From Proteinivorax tanatarense (GTDB lineage: Bacteria; Bacillota; Proteinivoracia; Proteinivoracales; Proteinivoracaceae), in the NCBI RefSeq assembly GCF_040267685.1, contig NZ_CP158367.1:248001-312000 (forward strand): 64,000 nucleotides of DNA, in the 5' to 3' direction. Numbering within the stretch: the first letter of the stretch is position 1; each line of letters opens with the position of its first letter. Both the position numbers and the translations under genes were made by a program. This document shows, one piece after another, positions 17,458-27,378 of the stretch. The notes under the pieces are model-generated. The model saw nothing but the letters and a program-made list of their open reading frames with translations. It made no database searches and had not been told where the DNA came from.

Positions 17458-18667
17458 CACTAGCACCTCTCAATGGTTGGGTGGATATTTTTATCGCTAC
17501 TGTACTTCCACTATAATCAGACTTAACAATTTCAAGGCCAAAGCACTTTCCATAATACTGTTTTAACCTTTTATCAGTACTTTGAAATCCAAGGCCATTA
17601 CTATAGTTATTTTCTTTGATTTGGTCTAACACTTTTTTAGGGAAACCATGTCCATTGTCTGCAATGAATATAGTAATTTCATTTGCATTGCTATTTTTAG
17701 CATAAATATTAATGCTACCCCCATCGCGGCTTTTACTAACTCCATGAATTATAGCATTTTCTACTACAGGCTGGATCACCATGTTAGGAATTCTATAGGA
17801 TTTAACTTGTTCAGGAATATCTATATTGTACTCTAACCTGTTTTTAAACCGCACTTTTTGAATATGAAGGTATTTTTCAATGTTATCTATTTCTGATGCG
17901 ATGGTGTGTAGCTGGTCATCATTTTTTAAGTTATATCTAAGCAAATCCGAAAGGCAGTAAATCAGTTCCTCTGTTGTATGAGATTGTTCAAAATATGCAA
18001 TTCTAGCAATGGTATTTAAGGTGTTAAACAAAAAATGTGGATTGACCACCAATGACATATTTTTAGCTTCTAAATCTATAATTTTTTTTTCAAGTATTTC
18101 CTTTTCAATTGAAAGTCTAGCAACCTGAGGATTAACTTCATTTACACTCTCAGCTAAGTCTAACGATATGTTATTAGCAATATGGTTACATAACTGTTCA
18201 TGTACAGTTACTTTACTGGACTGTAAAACTTTAAGAGAAGCGATGGATTTAGCGATAAATTCAAAATCTAAATCCTTGTCTTTGTGTAAAGTCTGGATAT
18301 CAATAGTATGCTTTTTATACTCAGTACCCTCTAAATAAGTTTGCATTCCTCCTACATAACCTAAAGTATTATCCTTAACCTTAATAGGCAAAAGGATATT
18401 TTGTAGCCCATGCTTACAAACAAACATACCTTCTTTGGATGTTTCCAATCTGCTTTTGTAATCTAAACAAGCTTTTCCTTTTTCAGGATGACAAACATGG
18501 CTGCAAAAATCAGGAGGAGGGATAAGCTCATGCAATATCTCTCCATCTGTATCTACTAAAAATAAAGATATATCTGATAAAGATAAAATACCACTATATC
18601 TTGTGTATAGTTTTGATGATATTAACTTCCTAAGGGGATTATCAATATTATTCATAACCTTTTTCAC
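17435..18667 (-). CDS. Histidine kinase with PocR sensory domain (LytS-type kinase core)
   Basis: The protein has 410 residues. Residues about 10-165 form a PocR-type ligand-binding domain with cysteines at 55, 59, 67 and 84 (FCSHVCHPEKGKAC). A short coiled coil leads to a LytS/YesM-type kinase core with phosphoacceptor His211 in NPHFLFNTLNTIA. An HATPase domain follows (VVENAIIHGVSK, then IADNGHGFPKK). No transmembrane segment is seen, so it probably senses an intracellular ligand. PocR domains are associated with microcompartment substrates such as propanediol. Here choline or a metabolite is likely. The first start is GTG 18667, and ATG 18655 is an alternative. Confidence 0.9.
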   Translation of the reverse strand: MKKVMNNIDNPLRKLISSKLYTRYSGILSLSDISLFLVDTDGEILHELIPPPDFCSHVCHPEKGKACLDYKSRLETSKEGMFVCKHGLQNILLPIKVKDNTLGYVGGMQTYLEGTEYKKHTIDIQTLHKDKDLDFEFIAKSIASLKVLQSSKVTVHEQLCNHIANNISLDLAESVNEVNPQVARLSIEKEILEKKIIDLEAKNMSLVVNPHFLFNTLNTIARIAYFEQSHTTEELIYCLSDLLRYNLKNDDQLHTIASEIDNIEKYLHIQKVRFKNRLEYNIDIPEQVKSYRIPNMVIQPVVENAIIHGVSKSRDGGSINIYAKNSNANEITIFIADNGHGFPKKVLDQIKENNYSNGLGFQSTDKRLKQYYGKCFGLEIVKSDYSGSTVAIKISTQPLRGASDEQNIDC

Positions 18668-18786
18668 CCCATCTCTAACTGGTATAAGTTTACATAATAT
18701 ATTAAAATAACAATCTTATATTTAATTTTAATATATAATACCTTTAAAGTAAACCGTTGATATAAGACAATAATTAGCTCAAAAAT

Positions 18787-18823
18787 ATACGCTGACTCTT
18801 AAACTTTTATTAGAGTCAGCGTA
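18787..18823 (-). terminator. Terminator of the alcohol dehydrogenase gene
   Basis: ATACGCTGACTCT and AGAGTCAGCGTAT form a perfect 13-bp stem followed by T-rich sequence on the minus strand, 14 bp past the stop codon. Confidence 0.88.
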
Positions 18824-18836
18824 TATTTCTCAAAAC

Positions 18837-19994
18837 TTAGTATGTTCTTTTTCCTTTATAACATCTTTTTAATATACCCACAAGTTCATCTTTAGTTGGA
18901 TTTTTTGGATTAGTAGGTGTACAGCGGTCATTAAGTGCTGATGTTGACATTTGTTCTAAAGCTTGTTCAAAATCTTCTTTCTTAATGTCAAAGGAAGAGA
19001 TGCTATTTTCAATTTTTAGGTTTTTCTTTAATTTGCTTACAGCTGATATAAAGTTGACGGCGCCTTCTCGTTTGGTCCTAGCTGGTAATTGCAACATTTT
19101 TGCTAGTTTAGCGTACTTTTCAGTAGCATAATCATTAGCTTTTCCACTTAAATCAGCATTATATTCCATAACCCCTTCTAGCAATAATGCATTTGAACGT
19201 CCGTGGGATAGATGGAAGGTTGCACCTAACGCATGAGCAAGACTGTGGTTGATACCCAGTCCAGTGTTAGTAAAAGCCATTCCTGCCATACATGAGGCAT
19301 TTAATATTCTATCTCTTGCATAGTCATTTTTAGTATCATTGTAAAGGGGTTCAAGAAAATCAAATATAAGCTTGATAGCTTTTTCTGCTAAAGCATCGGT
19401 AAAATCCGACGCATTTTTTGAAACATAGGCTTCTATAGAATGAACCAAAACATCTATTCCAGTATCAGCACAAACATGCTGCGGAACATGCTGTATGCAA
19501 GTAGAATCTAAAATAGCAAGGTCTGGAGCCAAGGATTCATCAATAAAGCATATTTTTTCTCCTTCGGATGTGATTACTGTAAAGTCAGTAGCTTCCGACC
19601 CAGTTCCACTGGTAGAAGGTATTGCAATAAACTGTGGTTTTTTAAAATTTGCTTCATTTAACTTTTCAACCCGCTCGGCAAAGTATACAATTCCTTTGGC
19701 GGTATCTATAGCAGAACCTCCCCCTAAAGCAACTATTATATCTGCATTACTTCTTTTATAAAGGCTTAATCCCTCTGTAACTATATCTATACTTGGGTCG
19801 GGACGCACTTCTGAAAATACGTCTGATTCGATGTTAGCTTGGCTTAAATAGTCAATAGTTTTTTGCAGATAGCCAAGTTCCTTCATAATACCATCAGCTA
19901 CTATAAAAGCCTTTTTACCTTTAACATTTGTTAATTCTTGCAAACCTTGGTTGTCAGAAAGAATTTTAGTTTTTAAATAAAACGTGTTATCTAT
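18837..19994 (-). CDS. Iron-containing alcohol dehydrogenase, EutG/PduQ-like
   Basis: This group III iron alcohol dehydrogenase should reduce acetaldehyde to ethanol and regenerate NAD+ for the BMC pathway. Motifs are the cofactor loop ALGGGSAIDTAKG, SGTGSEATDFTVI, and the metal ligands DVLVHSIEAY, NHSLAHALGATFHLSHG. The first canonical start (TTG 19943) lacks a ribosome site and would remove family N-terminal residues. The same frame continues upstream as DNTFYLKTKILSDNQG. It reaches a GGGGG site 8 bp before an ATA codon at 19994, giving 385 residues, the usual family length. The start is therefore probably a non-AUG codon. Confidence 0.85.
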   Translation of the reverse strand: MDNTFYLKTKILSDNQGLQELTNVKGKKAFIVADGIMKELGYLQKTIDYLSQANIESDVFSEVRPDPSIDIVTEGLSLYKRSNADIIVALGGGSAIDTAKGIVYFAERVEKLNEANFKKPQFIAIPSTSGTGSEATDFTVITSEGEKICFIDESLAPDLAILDSTCIQHVPQHVCADTGIDVLVHSIEAYVSKNASDFTDALAEKAIKLIFDFLEPLYNDTKNDYARDRILNASCMAGMAFTNTGLGINHSLAHALGATFHLSHGRSNALLLEGVMEYNADLSGKANDYATEKYAKLAKMLQLPARTKREGAVNFISAVSKLKKNLKIENSISSFDIKKEDFEQALEQMSTSALNDRCTPTNPKNPTKDELVGILKRCYKGKRTY

Positions 19995-20323
19995 GATAAT
20001 TACCCCCTTAATAGTAAATGTAAGTAAAAAAAATCACTAGCTATCTTTATAATAACATGGAGACTAATATGGTTATTGAAGGTAGACCATAAGGTTGTGG
20101 TACTTTTGTATTTATGTTTGTAGGCGAAACTGTATAAAATCTTTATTATTGTACAATTTCAGTTATATAGAAAAAAATAATGATAGAGTACTGTTTTTAT
20201 CATATAAGATGGGAGCATTTTATGGATAGGTTATATTGATTATAGGAACCTTTACTGATATAATTAGATTTCAAAGAGTTGTTTAGAAGGGTCATTTAAG
20301 AGATATTTATGGGGGAAATTTTT

Positions 20324-21238
20324 ATGAATATAGAAGAAGTTATACAAAACAAACTGCGCAAGATTTTTGACGACGAAAGCATCGTTTTTGATAAATCACG
20401 GTTTGCTGGTGGTCTGACAAATTATAACTATATAATGAATATAAAGGGAATAGAATACGTAATCAGAAAGCCCGGTGGTATGACAGACCAAATGATAGAT
20501 AGAAAAGTAGAAAAGGTTAACAACAACATTGCTTCGAAGTTTGGTATTAATTCTCAATGTATTTACTTTGATGAACATACCGGGATAAAAATAAGCCTGT
20601 ATATTGAAAACAGCAAAAACATAGCGTTATTAGATCCGAACTGCAATAAAAACATAAAAAATGTTTCTGAGGTAATGAAAAAAATGCACCAAAGCAATAA
20701 AACATTTCCTAATACCTTTGACTTTTGGGCGGAATTAAGCAAGTATGAAAGAATTGTCAATGAAATAAACGGGGCTTTATTTTTTGATTATAGCTCATTA
20801 AAAAAACAGTTGTATGAAATAATGACAGAGAACATTAAATCTACAACCATGGTTCCATGCCATAACGATACCGTACCGGAGAACTTTTTATTAGAGGAAA
20901 GTGGAAGGACGTATCTTATTGATTGGGAATACTCTGGCATGAATGATCCTAGTTGGGATGTTGGTTCATATATCTTAGAATCACAGCTAGCTGAAGATTC
21001 CATTGAACACCTGCTGATGACTTATTACAACGAAAAGCCTTCCGTTAACGAAATAACAAAGGTTAAATGTTATATTTTAGCGCAAGATTTACTATGGACT
21101 GTATGGGCTTTAATAAGACATTATCATGGCGATGACTTTCTGGACTATTGTAATAATAGGTACGAACGATTCAGAAAAAACATAAAAGCGGTCAAGGAGT
21201 CTATCCACTACCCGATTGCTGATATGGTTATAGTTTAG
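20324..21238 (+). CDS. Choline/aminoglycoside kinase-family phosphotransferase
   Basis: The protein has about 304 residues. Kinase-fold features include the glycine loop FAGGLTNYNY, the VIRKPG lysine strand, the catalytic motif CHNDTVPENFLL (HxD...N) and the metal-binding IDWEYSGMND. WDVGSYILE near residue 210 fits the LicA/choline kinase branch. It probably makes phosphocholine or phosphorylates a related amino alcohol with ATP. ATG 20324 is chosen because GGGGG precedes it by 8 bp. It lies between the regulator block and the choline BMC operon, consistent with a choline link. The 330-bp divergent region before it holds no clear element. Confidence 0.75.
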   Translation: MNIEEVIQNKLRKIFDDESIVFDKSRFAGGLTNYNYIMNIKGIEYVIRKPGGMTDQMIDRKVEKVNNNIASKFGINSQCIYFDEHTGIKISLYIENSKNIALLDPNCNKNIKNVSEVMKKMHQSNKTFPNTFDFWAELSKYERIVNEINGALFFDYSSLKKQLYEIMTENIKSTTMVPCHNDTVPENFLLEESGRTYLIDWEYSGMNDPSWDVGSYILESQLAEDSIEHLLMTYYNEKPSVNEITKVKCYILAQDLLWTVWALIRHYHGDDFLDYCNNRYERFRKNIKAVKESIHYPIADMVIV

Positions 21239-21243
21239 AATTA

Positions 21244-21274
21244 AAAAAAGGCACTTTTAAAAGTGCCTTTTTTT
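21244..21274 (+). terminator. Terminator of the choline kinase-like gene
   Basis: AAAAAAAGGCACTTTT pairs with AAAAGTGCCTTTTTTT, 5 bp after the stop codon. Confidence 0.9.
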
Positions 21275-21429
21275 ATGTTCAATTTATGTACCCAAATTGT
21301 ATTTTTTCAACAGGTGATACTTCTGTGGTGTAATATTGTATAATATCCACTTTAAAGATGGATAACCTTAAGATTTAATGTTTTGAACAGCATAAAATAC
21401 AAAAAAATGTAGAAAGTGCAACTTTGCAC

Positions 21430-21637
21430 ATAAAAATGGTGGACACAATGCAACTGGGAAGTTTGTATTGTACCATAGAAAAATGCTTCAGTCAGTTATA
21501 ATTAAATTAAACCAAAATTACTTTATTAAAAATTTATTATAATTTCATTTAATAATAAGGCTGGGCCATAATCAAGTATTACTTAAAAAGTAATATAGAT
21601 AAAAAGCAACCAGGGTGCAAATCAATGCACTGGTTGC
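21430..21637 (+). promoter_or_regulatory. Control region of the choline BMC operon
   Basis: The 426-bp gap before the BMC operon contains a TATAAT box at 21497-21502 with no good -35 box, as expected for an activator-dependent promoter. Upstream is an exact dyad, GTGCAACTTTGCAC (near 21417). At 21606-21637 the leader has a hairpin (GCAACCA with TGGTTGC, and GTGCA with TGCAC) ending 24 bp before the first ATG. The hairpin could be a leader terminator or mRNA-stability element. The AraC-type regulator at 16.7 kb is the expected activator, by inference. Confidence 0.5.
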
Positions 21638-21664
21638 AAAACAAAAAAGGGAGGAACTAAAAGG

Positions 21665-22765
21665 ATGACTAAGAAATCGACGGCAGCTGCAATTGCTGCC
21701 AAGGACAAGTTGAAAGCAAGTTTCTTTAAAAAAGGTGTTACAATTGGTTTACTTTCAGGGTTAACTTATGGTTTATTTGCTGCATTTATTACACTGGCTA
21801 TGCAAAGAGGAATTTGGGGTGACTGGTACGGTGATAATACCGCTGGCTTATCAACATTTACAATTGTCTTTATTCTAGGAGCTTTAGGAACAGCACTTAA
21901 TGACATTTGTAGTGCTGTGTGGGCGCTCATTAATTGTGGTAGAAAAGGCAAACTTCAAGATTTCTTTAGAACGCTATCTACTGCTCCAGGGAAAATGCTT
22001 ATGGTAGCAGCAATAATGGGTGGACCGATAGCAAATGTTGCATATATTATTGGTATTCAGTTGGCTGGCTCAATAGCTATCCCGATTACTGCTCTTTGCC
22101 CAGCGATTGGAGCTATTTTAGGAAGAGTTTTATATAAGCAGGAACTAAACAAGCGTATGGCATTAGGAATTATTATCTGTGTTTCAGCCAGTATTATAAT
22201 CGGTAGTGTAGGCATTGGTGGAGATACAGGAGATAGCATAGTTCTAGGACTTGTTATAGCCTTTGTAGCTGCTCTTGGTTGGGGGCTTGAAGGTGTTTTG
22301 GCAGGGTTTGGATCTTCAATGGTAGATTCAGAAATTAGTATAACTATTCGTCAGGTTACATCTGGAGTTGCAAACTTTTTAATTTTACTTCCGATTTTAG
22401 GTCTTTTAGGCGGCGGTATCACATTGCCATTCGAACTTGCTGGACAAGCTTTTGCTAGTGGATCAGCTATGATTTGGTTTGCTGTATCAGGATTTTTCGC
22501 TTTTATTTCATTTATGTGGTGGTACCAAGGAAACAGTATGACAGGTGCTGCTATGGGTATGGCAACAAACGGAACTTACTCCTTCTTCGGACCTCTAAGT
22601 TGCTGGGTTTTACTAGGGATTATCATGGGTCAAGAAGGCTGGAGTTTAACAGCTATAGAGTGGTTTGCAGCTGTAACAATGGCCATTGGTATCTGGGTAA
22701 TTGCAATGAATCCGTTGGACTTAATATTTAAGAAAAAGGAGGAAGTGATAGATGAAGCCGCTTAA
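21665..22765 (+). CDS. DMT/EamA-type transporter, probable choline uptake
   Basis: This 366-residue membrane protein has about ten hydrophobic helices in two repeats, as in the drug/metabolite transporter superfamily (LGRVLYKQELNKRMALGIIICVSAS at the end of the first repeat region is EamA-like). The N-terminus is short, polar and alanine-rich. It is the first gene of the BMC operon. Co-expression with choline lyase suggests import of choline, though export of an end product is possible. Its ribosome site is GGGAGG. Its end overlaps the next gene by 14 bp. Confidence 0.78.
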   Translation: MTKKSTAAAIAAKDKLKASFFKKGVTIGLLSGLTYGLFAAFITLAMQRGIWGDWYGDNTAGLSTFTIVFILGALGTALNDICSAVWALINCGRKGKLQDFFRTLSTAPGKMLMVAAIMGGPIANVAYIIGIQLAGSIAIPITALCPAIGAILGRVLYKQELNKRMALGIIICVSASIIIGSVGIGGDTGDSIVLGLVIAFVAALGWGLEGVLAGFGSSMVDSEISITIRQVTSGVANFLILLPILGLLGGGITLPFELAGQAFASGSAMIWFAVSGFFAFISFMWWYQGNSMTGAAMGMATNGTYSFFGPLSCWVLLGIIMGQEGWSLTAIEWFAAVTMAIGIWVIAMNPLDLIFKKKEEVIDEAA

Positions 22766-23018
22766 TTATGCTATCTTAAAACATTTTACAAAAGTAGAAG
22801 AAGCAAGTGCTAGCCATGTGGTGGAAGCTCTAAAGGATAAATATGGAGATTTTAAAGCTCTTAATGAAAAGGAAGTATTGACTGCTTTGATGACAGCTGA
22901 GGCAAACGGGTTATTGGAGGAGTCAAGATATGAACTAAGTGGATCTGGTGATGTGGTAATATACTATCGCGCTCATCAAGAAGGATTAGAAGCTATAAAC
23001 AAATATATTAAAGACTAA
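22752..23018 (+). CDS. Small BMC-operon protein, possible winged-helix fold
   Basis: This 88-residue hypothetical protein has the pattern MKPLNYAILKHFTKVEEASASHVVEALKDKYG, then EKEVLTALMTAEANGLLEES, then a strand-like GDVVIYYR. It reads as three helices plus a beta wing, as in small winged-helix DNA-binding proteins. The start follows AAGGAGG with 8-bp spacing and overlaps the transporter end, so it is translated from the same message. It may be an operon-specific regulator, but no named family was recognised. Confidence 0.6.
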   Translation: MKPLNYAILKHFTKVEEASASHVVEALKDKYGDFKALNEKEVLTALMTAEANGLLEESRYELSGSGDVVIYYRAHQEGLEAINKYIKD

Positions 23019-23076
23019 TATAATAGGTATTTAAGTTCACATTAAAAAACTATGTCCAAAAGGGGTGAAATACTTT

Positions 23077-23376
23077 ATGAGATATCGTGGAGAAGAAGCT
23101 TTAGGTCTTATCGAAACAATTGGAATGGTACCTGCATTAGAAGCTGCTGATAAAATGTTAAAGGCAGCTAACGTAGAGTTAGTAGCATATGAAAATATAG
23201 GCTCAACCCTTGTGACTATCATGATAAAAGGTGACATAGCTGCGGTAAAAGCTTCTGTAGAAGCTGGAGCGGAAGCGGCGGCAGCTATCGGGAAGTTAAC
23301 GGCGCAACACAGTATGCCGCGACCTATTAAAGAAGTTGGCGATATAGTTTCGATATATGATGTTGATAAATATTAA
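23077..23376 (+). CDS. BMC-H shell protein
   Basis: This 99-residue protein has a single BMC domain: EALGLIETIGMVPALEAADKMLKAANV, TLVTIMIKGDIAAVKASVEAG, then a short tail. Such proteins form hexamers that tile the microcompartment facets, with a central pore for small molecules. ATG 23077 is preferred over GTG 23065 because AGGGG lies 11 bp upstream of the ATG but abuts the GTG. It is the first of six single-domain BMC shell genes in the operon. Confidence 0.92.
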   Translation: MRYRGEEALGLIETIGMVPALEAADKMLKAANVELVAYENIGSTLVTIMIKGDIAAVKASVEAGAEAAAAIGKLTAQHSMPRPIKEVGDIVSIYDVDKY

Positions 23377-23400
23377 AGTAGAAATGGGGAGGGAAACGGT

Positions 23401-23703
23401 ATGAGTAAATACAACGCATTAGGTTTGATAGAAACCTTTGGTATAGTTTTCGTGTTAGAAGCAGCAGATGCAATGTGCAAATCCTCAGATGTTGAGCTAG
23501 TTGGTTTTGAAAATGTGGCTTCTGGTTACATTTCTGTGCTAGTTCAAGGTGACGTGGGGGCATGCAAAGCAGCTGTAGAAGCCGGTGTGAAAGCTGTAGA
23601 AAATATGGGTTCAGAAGTTTATAGCTCCGTGGTTATTGCTAGCCCTCATCAAGACCTAGAAAAAATAACAGCCCGTTATTCGCTAGAGAACCTCAACCCT
23701 TAA
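23401..23703 (+). CDS. BMC-H shell protein
   Basis: This 100-residue BMC-domain protein (YNALGLIETFGIVFVLEAADAMCKSSDVELVG, then VLVQGDVGACKAAVEAG) differs from its neighbour by cysteines and a different pore-region sequence, VASGYIS. That could alter pore selectivity. GGGAGGG precedes the start. It directly precedes the signature enzyme gene cutC. Confidence 0.92.
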   Translation: MSKYNALGLIETFGIVFVLEAADAMCKSSDVELVGFENVASGYISVLVQGDVGACKAAVEAGVKAVENMGSEVYSSVVIASPHQDLEKITARYSLENLNP

Positions 23704-23773
23704 AAGTGGGTAATTCTATAAATTGAAAAGCTAAAAAAGCCTGAGAATTAAAATATGAATGGAGGTATTTGTT

Positions 23774-26320
23774 TTGGATATTCGTGAATTTTCAACTAAG
23801 TTTGCAGAAGCAACAAAACACATGTCCGAAGAAGAGCGAAATGCGCTCATGAAAGTTTTTGAAGGCATATCAAAGGACATTTCTAATAATGAAACAACTA
23901 ACAACATGCAAGCACAAACCCAAACAGAGCAACAAGGAATTCCTGATGGGATGACTGAACGTTTAAAAAAGTTAAAGGAGAACTATTTTAAGTGGAAGCC
24001 AAGTATCAGCATCCATCGTGCTCGTGCAATCACCGAAATTGCTAAAGAAAACCCAGGCATGCCTAAAATTTTACTAAGAGCTAAAAGTTTCCGTCACAGC
24101 TGCGAAACAGCACCTTTAGTTATCCAAGATGATGAGTTAATAGTAGGTGCGCCTTGTGGGGCCCCTAGAGCAGGAGCTTTTTCACCAGATATTGCGTGGC
24201 GTTGGTTGGAAAACGAGTTAGACACCGTATCTACTCGACCACAAGATCCTTTCTATCTTTCTGAAGAAGATAAAAAAGAGTTGCAAGAAGAAATTTTCCC
24301 GTTTTGGAAAGGCCAATCTGTTGATGAGCACTGTGAAGATCAATACCGTGAAGCTGGACTTTGGGAGCTGTCAGGGGAGTCATTTGTTTCAGATTGTTCC
24401 TACCATCAATTAAATGGCGGGGGCGACTCTAACCCAGGGTATGACGTAATATTGATGAAAAAAGGCATGATTGACATCCAAAATGAAGCAAAAGCCAAGT
24501 TAGAAGAACTAGAATACGAAAACCCTGAAGATATTGAAAAAATCTACTTTTATAAATCCATTATAGATACAACCGAAGGTGTAATGGCTTACGCTAGACG
24601 CATGTCAGATTACGCAGCGGAGCTTGCAGCAAAAGAAACCAACCCTAAACGTAAAGCAGAGTTACAGAAAATATCAGAAATTAACAGAAAAGTACCAGCT
24701 CACAAACCAGAAACTTTTTGGGAAGCAGTTCAAGCTGTATGGACCATTGAATCTCTACTTGTTGTAGAGGAGAACCAAACAGGTATGTCCATAGGTCGTG
24801 TTGACCAATATATGTACCCATTCTTCAAGGCAGATTTAGAAAATGGACGAATGACTGAGCGTGAAGCATTTGAACTAGCTGGTTGTATGCTAATTAAAAT
24901 GTCTGAGATGATGTGGCTTACCAGTCAGGAAGCTTCAGAGTTTTTTGCAGGCTATCAACCTTTTGTTAATATGTGTGTTGGTGGTGTGACCAGAGAAGGA
25001 CTTGATGCTACTAACGATTTAACCTATCTTCTAATGGATGCTGTAAGGCATGTTAAAATTTATCAACCTACGCTGGCTACCCGTATCCATAGCCAATCAC
25101 CTAAAAAATATCTAAAGAAAATTGTAGACGTTGTTCGCTCTGGGATGGGATTCCCCGCTTGTCACTTCGACGATGTTCACATCAAGATGATGTTAGCAAA
25201 GGGTGTTTCTATAGAAGATGCTCGTGACTACTGCCTAATGGGCTGTGTTGAGCCACAAAAGTCAGGTCGCTTATACCAATGGACATCTACAGCTTATACT
25301 CAATGGCCTATCGCCATAGAACTAACTATGAACAACGGAGTACCACAGTGGTATGGCAAAAAAGTCACCCCAGACTTTGGTGATGTAGACCAGTACAAAA
25401 CGTATGAAGAGTTTGACAACGCTGTAAAAGAGCAAATCAAATATATTACCAAACTAACCAGCGTGGCAACTGTGATCTCGCAAAGAGTTCATAGAGACCT
25501 TGCACCTAAGCCGCTAATGTCGATAATGTACGAAGGTTGTATGGAAAATGGCAAGGATGTATCCTCTGGCGGAGCTATGTACAACTTCGGTCCTGGAGTT
25601 GTATGGAGTGGACTAGCCACATACGTAGATTCAATGGCTGCTATTAAAAAGCTTGTATTCGATGACAAAAAATATACTCTAAAACAGTTAAACGAAGCTT
25701 TAAAAGCGGATTTTGCAGGCTGCGAACAACTTAGAAACGATTGCTTAAAAGCACCAAAGTATGGTAACGACGAAGACTATGCAGATCTAATCGCTGCTGA
25801 CCTAGTTAACTTTACAGAGACAGAACATCGTAAATTTAGAACACTATACTCTGTGTTATGTCATGGCACCCTATCTATCTCTAACAATACACCATTTGGC
25901 CAATTGACCGGTGCTACTGCAAACGGTAGAAAAGCTTGGGCTCCACTATCTGATGGAATTAGTCCTTCGCAAGGGGCAGACTTTAAAGGACCTACAGCGA
26001 TAATCAAGTCTGTATCAAAAATGGCATGCGACAACATGAACCTAGGTATGGTTCACAACTTCAAGCTTATGAGTGGTCTTTTAGACACACCAGAAGGCGA
26101 ACAAGGAATCATCACACTGCTACGTACCGCTAACATGTTAGGTGTTGGAGAAATGCAGTTTAACTATCTAGATAACGAAACTTTACTAGCAGCTCAGAAA
26201 AACCCTGAGCAATATAGAGACCTAATAGTTAGGGTTGCTGGATATAGTGCATTCTTTGTGGAACTTTGCAAAGATGTACAGGATGAAATAATCAGTAGAA
26301 CAGTGCTAAACAAGTTCTAG
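23774..26320 (+). CDS. cutC: Choline trimethylamine-lyase (glycyl radical enzyme)
   Basis: CutC cleaves choline to trimethylamine and acetaldehyde inside the microcompartment. The protein has about 848 residues, the short form of the family. Diagnostic residues are present: the choline-contact Asp in SDCSYH (near residue 207), the thiyl Cys491 and general-base Glu493 in GCVEPQ, and the glycyl radical loop RVAGYSA near residue 823. The first 40 or so residues form a predicted amphipathic helix and polar linker that may target the enzyme to the shell. TTG 23774 is chosen because GGAGG lies 8 bp upstream. ATG 23759 contains that site. Confidence 0.95.
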   Translation: MDIREFSTKFAEATKHMSEEERNALMKVFEGISKDISNNETTNNMQAQTQTEQQGIPDGMTERLKKLKENYFKWKPSISIHRARAITEIAKENPGMPKILLRAKSFRHSCETAPLVIQDDELIVGAPCGAPRAGAFSPDIAWRWLENELDTVSTRPQDPFYLSEEDKKELQEEIFPFWKGQSVDEHCEDQYREAGLWELSGESFVSDCSYHQLNGGGDSNPGYDVILMKKGMIDIQNEAKAKLEELEYENPEDIEKIYFYKSIIDTTEGVMAYARRMSDYAAELAAKETNPKRKAELQKISEINRKVPAHKPETFWEAVQAVWTIESLLVVEENQTGMSIGRVDQYMYPFFKADLENGRMTEREAFELAGCMLIKMSEMMWLTSQEASEFFAGYQPFVNMCVGGVTREGLDATNDLTYLLMDAVRHVKIYQPTLATRIHSQSPKKYLKKIVDVVRSGMGFPACHFDDVHIKMMLAKGVSIEDARDYCLMGCVEPQKSGRLYQWTSTAYTQWPIAIELTMNNGVPQWYGKKVTPDFGDVDQYKTYEEFDNAVKEQIKYITKLTSVATVISQRVHRDLAPKPLMSIMYEGCMENGKDVSSGGAMYNFGPGVVWSGLATYVDSMAAIKKLVFDDKKYTLKQLNEALKADFAGCEQLRNDCLKAPKYGNDEDYADLIAADLVNFTETEHRKFRTLYSVLCHGTLSISNNTPFGQLTGATANGRKAWAPLSDGISPSQGADFKGPTAIIKSVSKMACDNMNLGMVHNFKLMSGLLDTPEGEQGIITLLRTANMLGVGEMQFNYLDNETLLAAQKNPEQYRDLIVRVAGYSAFFVELCKDVQDEIISRTVLNKF

Positions 26321-26393
26321 AAGTAATAAATAATGGTTTGGTTAATCTTTTAGAAGGTTAGCCAAACCAGAATTAAACGGGAGACTAGATATT

Positions 26394-27344
26394 ATGCTTA
26401 ACTACAACGCTACTACCAATGATGAAAAGGCATGGATTTTTAATATACAAAAGTACAATATGTATGATGGTCCTGGTATTAGGACATTGGTGTTTTTTAA
26501 AGGCTGTCCTTTGCGTTGCAAATGGTGCTCCAATCCCGAGGGGTTAGAACAAAAATATCAAATCTTGTACAAAAGAGATTTGTGTAAAAACTGTGGTGCT
26601 TGTGTTTCTGCCTGTCCCGTTGGAATTCACTCTATCAATAAAGCAGGAAAACACGAAATAAATCGCAGTATTGAATGCATAGGCTGTCGTAAATGTATGG
26701 ACAGTTGCATAGAAGAAGCTATCTCTGTAGTGGGAGAAAGAAAGACTGTAAAAGAACTTTTACAAATTGTAGAAGAAGACGAAGCATTTTACACCATTTC
26801 TGGGGGAGGCGTCACCTTAGGCGGTGGCGAGGCTCTTATGCAACCAGAACTTGCTTATGAACTTTTAAAGACCTGTAAACAAGAGGGAATCAATACAGCT
26901 ATTGAAACCTGTGGTCATACAAAACATGAATCAATTATGAAAGTTGCAGAATTTACTGATCTTTTTCTTTATGACCTAAAGCATATTGATTCAGATAAAC
27001 ATTACCAATACACAAATGTAAAAAACGAAGTTATTTTGAAAAATCTAAAATCTCTTTTAGGCAATGGTTACAATGTAAAAATAAGAATGCCACTTTTAAA
27101 AGATGTTAATGATAGTGAAGCTGAAATAAAAGAAGTAATAGACTTTCTAATGCCCTACCGTGACTTTAAAAACTTTAAAGGGATAGATCTACTTCCCTAT
27201 CACAAAATGGGTGTTAATAAATATAAGCAACTGGATAAAGAGTATCAGATAAAAGGGGAGTTAGCGCTGAGTGAAATAGAACTCGAAAAATTAGAGTCTC
27301 TAATTAGTAGATATGACTTTCCAGTATCAATAATAAGGCATTAG
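26394..27344 (+). CDS. cutD: Choline trimethylamine-lyase activating enzyme (radical SAM)
   Basis: CutD uses S-adenosylmethionine and a 4Fe-4S cluster to install the glycyl radical on CutC. The protein has 316 residues. The radical-SAM motif GCPLRCKWC (CxxxCxxC) is near residue 38-46, and two ferredoxin 4Fe-4S sites, CKNCGACVSACP and CIGCRKCMDSC, are inserted behind it, typical of glycyl-radical activases. The SAM-binding GGGVTLGGGEAL follows. It lies 73 bp downstream of cutC and is co-transcribed. Confidence 0.95.
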   Translation: MLNYNATTNDEKAWIFNIQKYNMYDGPGIRTLVFFKGCPLRCKWCSNPEGLEQKYQILYKRDLCKNCGACVSACPVGIHSINKAGKHEINRSIECIGCRKCMDSCIEEAISVVGERKTVKELLQIVEEDEAFYTISGGGVTLGGGEALMQPELAYELLKTCKQEGINTAIETCGHTKHESIMKVAEFTDLFLYDLKHIDSDKHYQYTNVKNEVILKNLKSLLGNGYNVKIRMPLLKDVNDSEAEIKEVIDFLMPYRDFKNFKGIDLLPYHKMGVNKYKQLDKEYQIKGELALSEIELEKLESLISRYDFPVSIIRH

Positions 27345-27378
27345 AATAAATTTTTAACAAAGATTGTGGGGAATTAAG

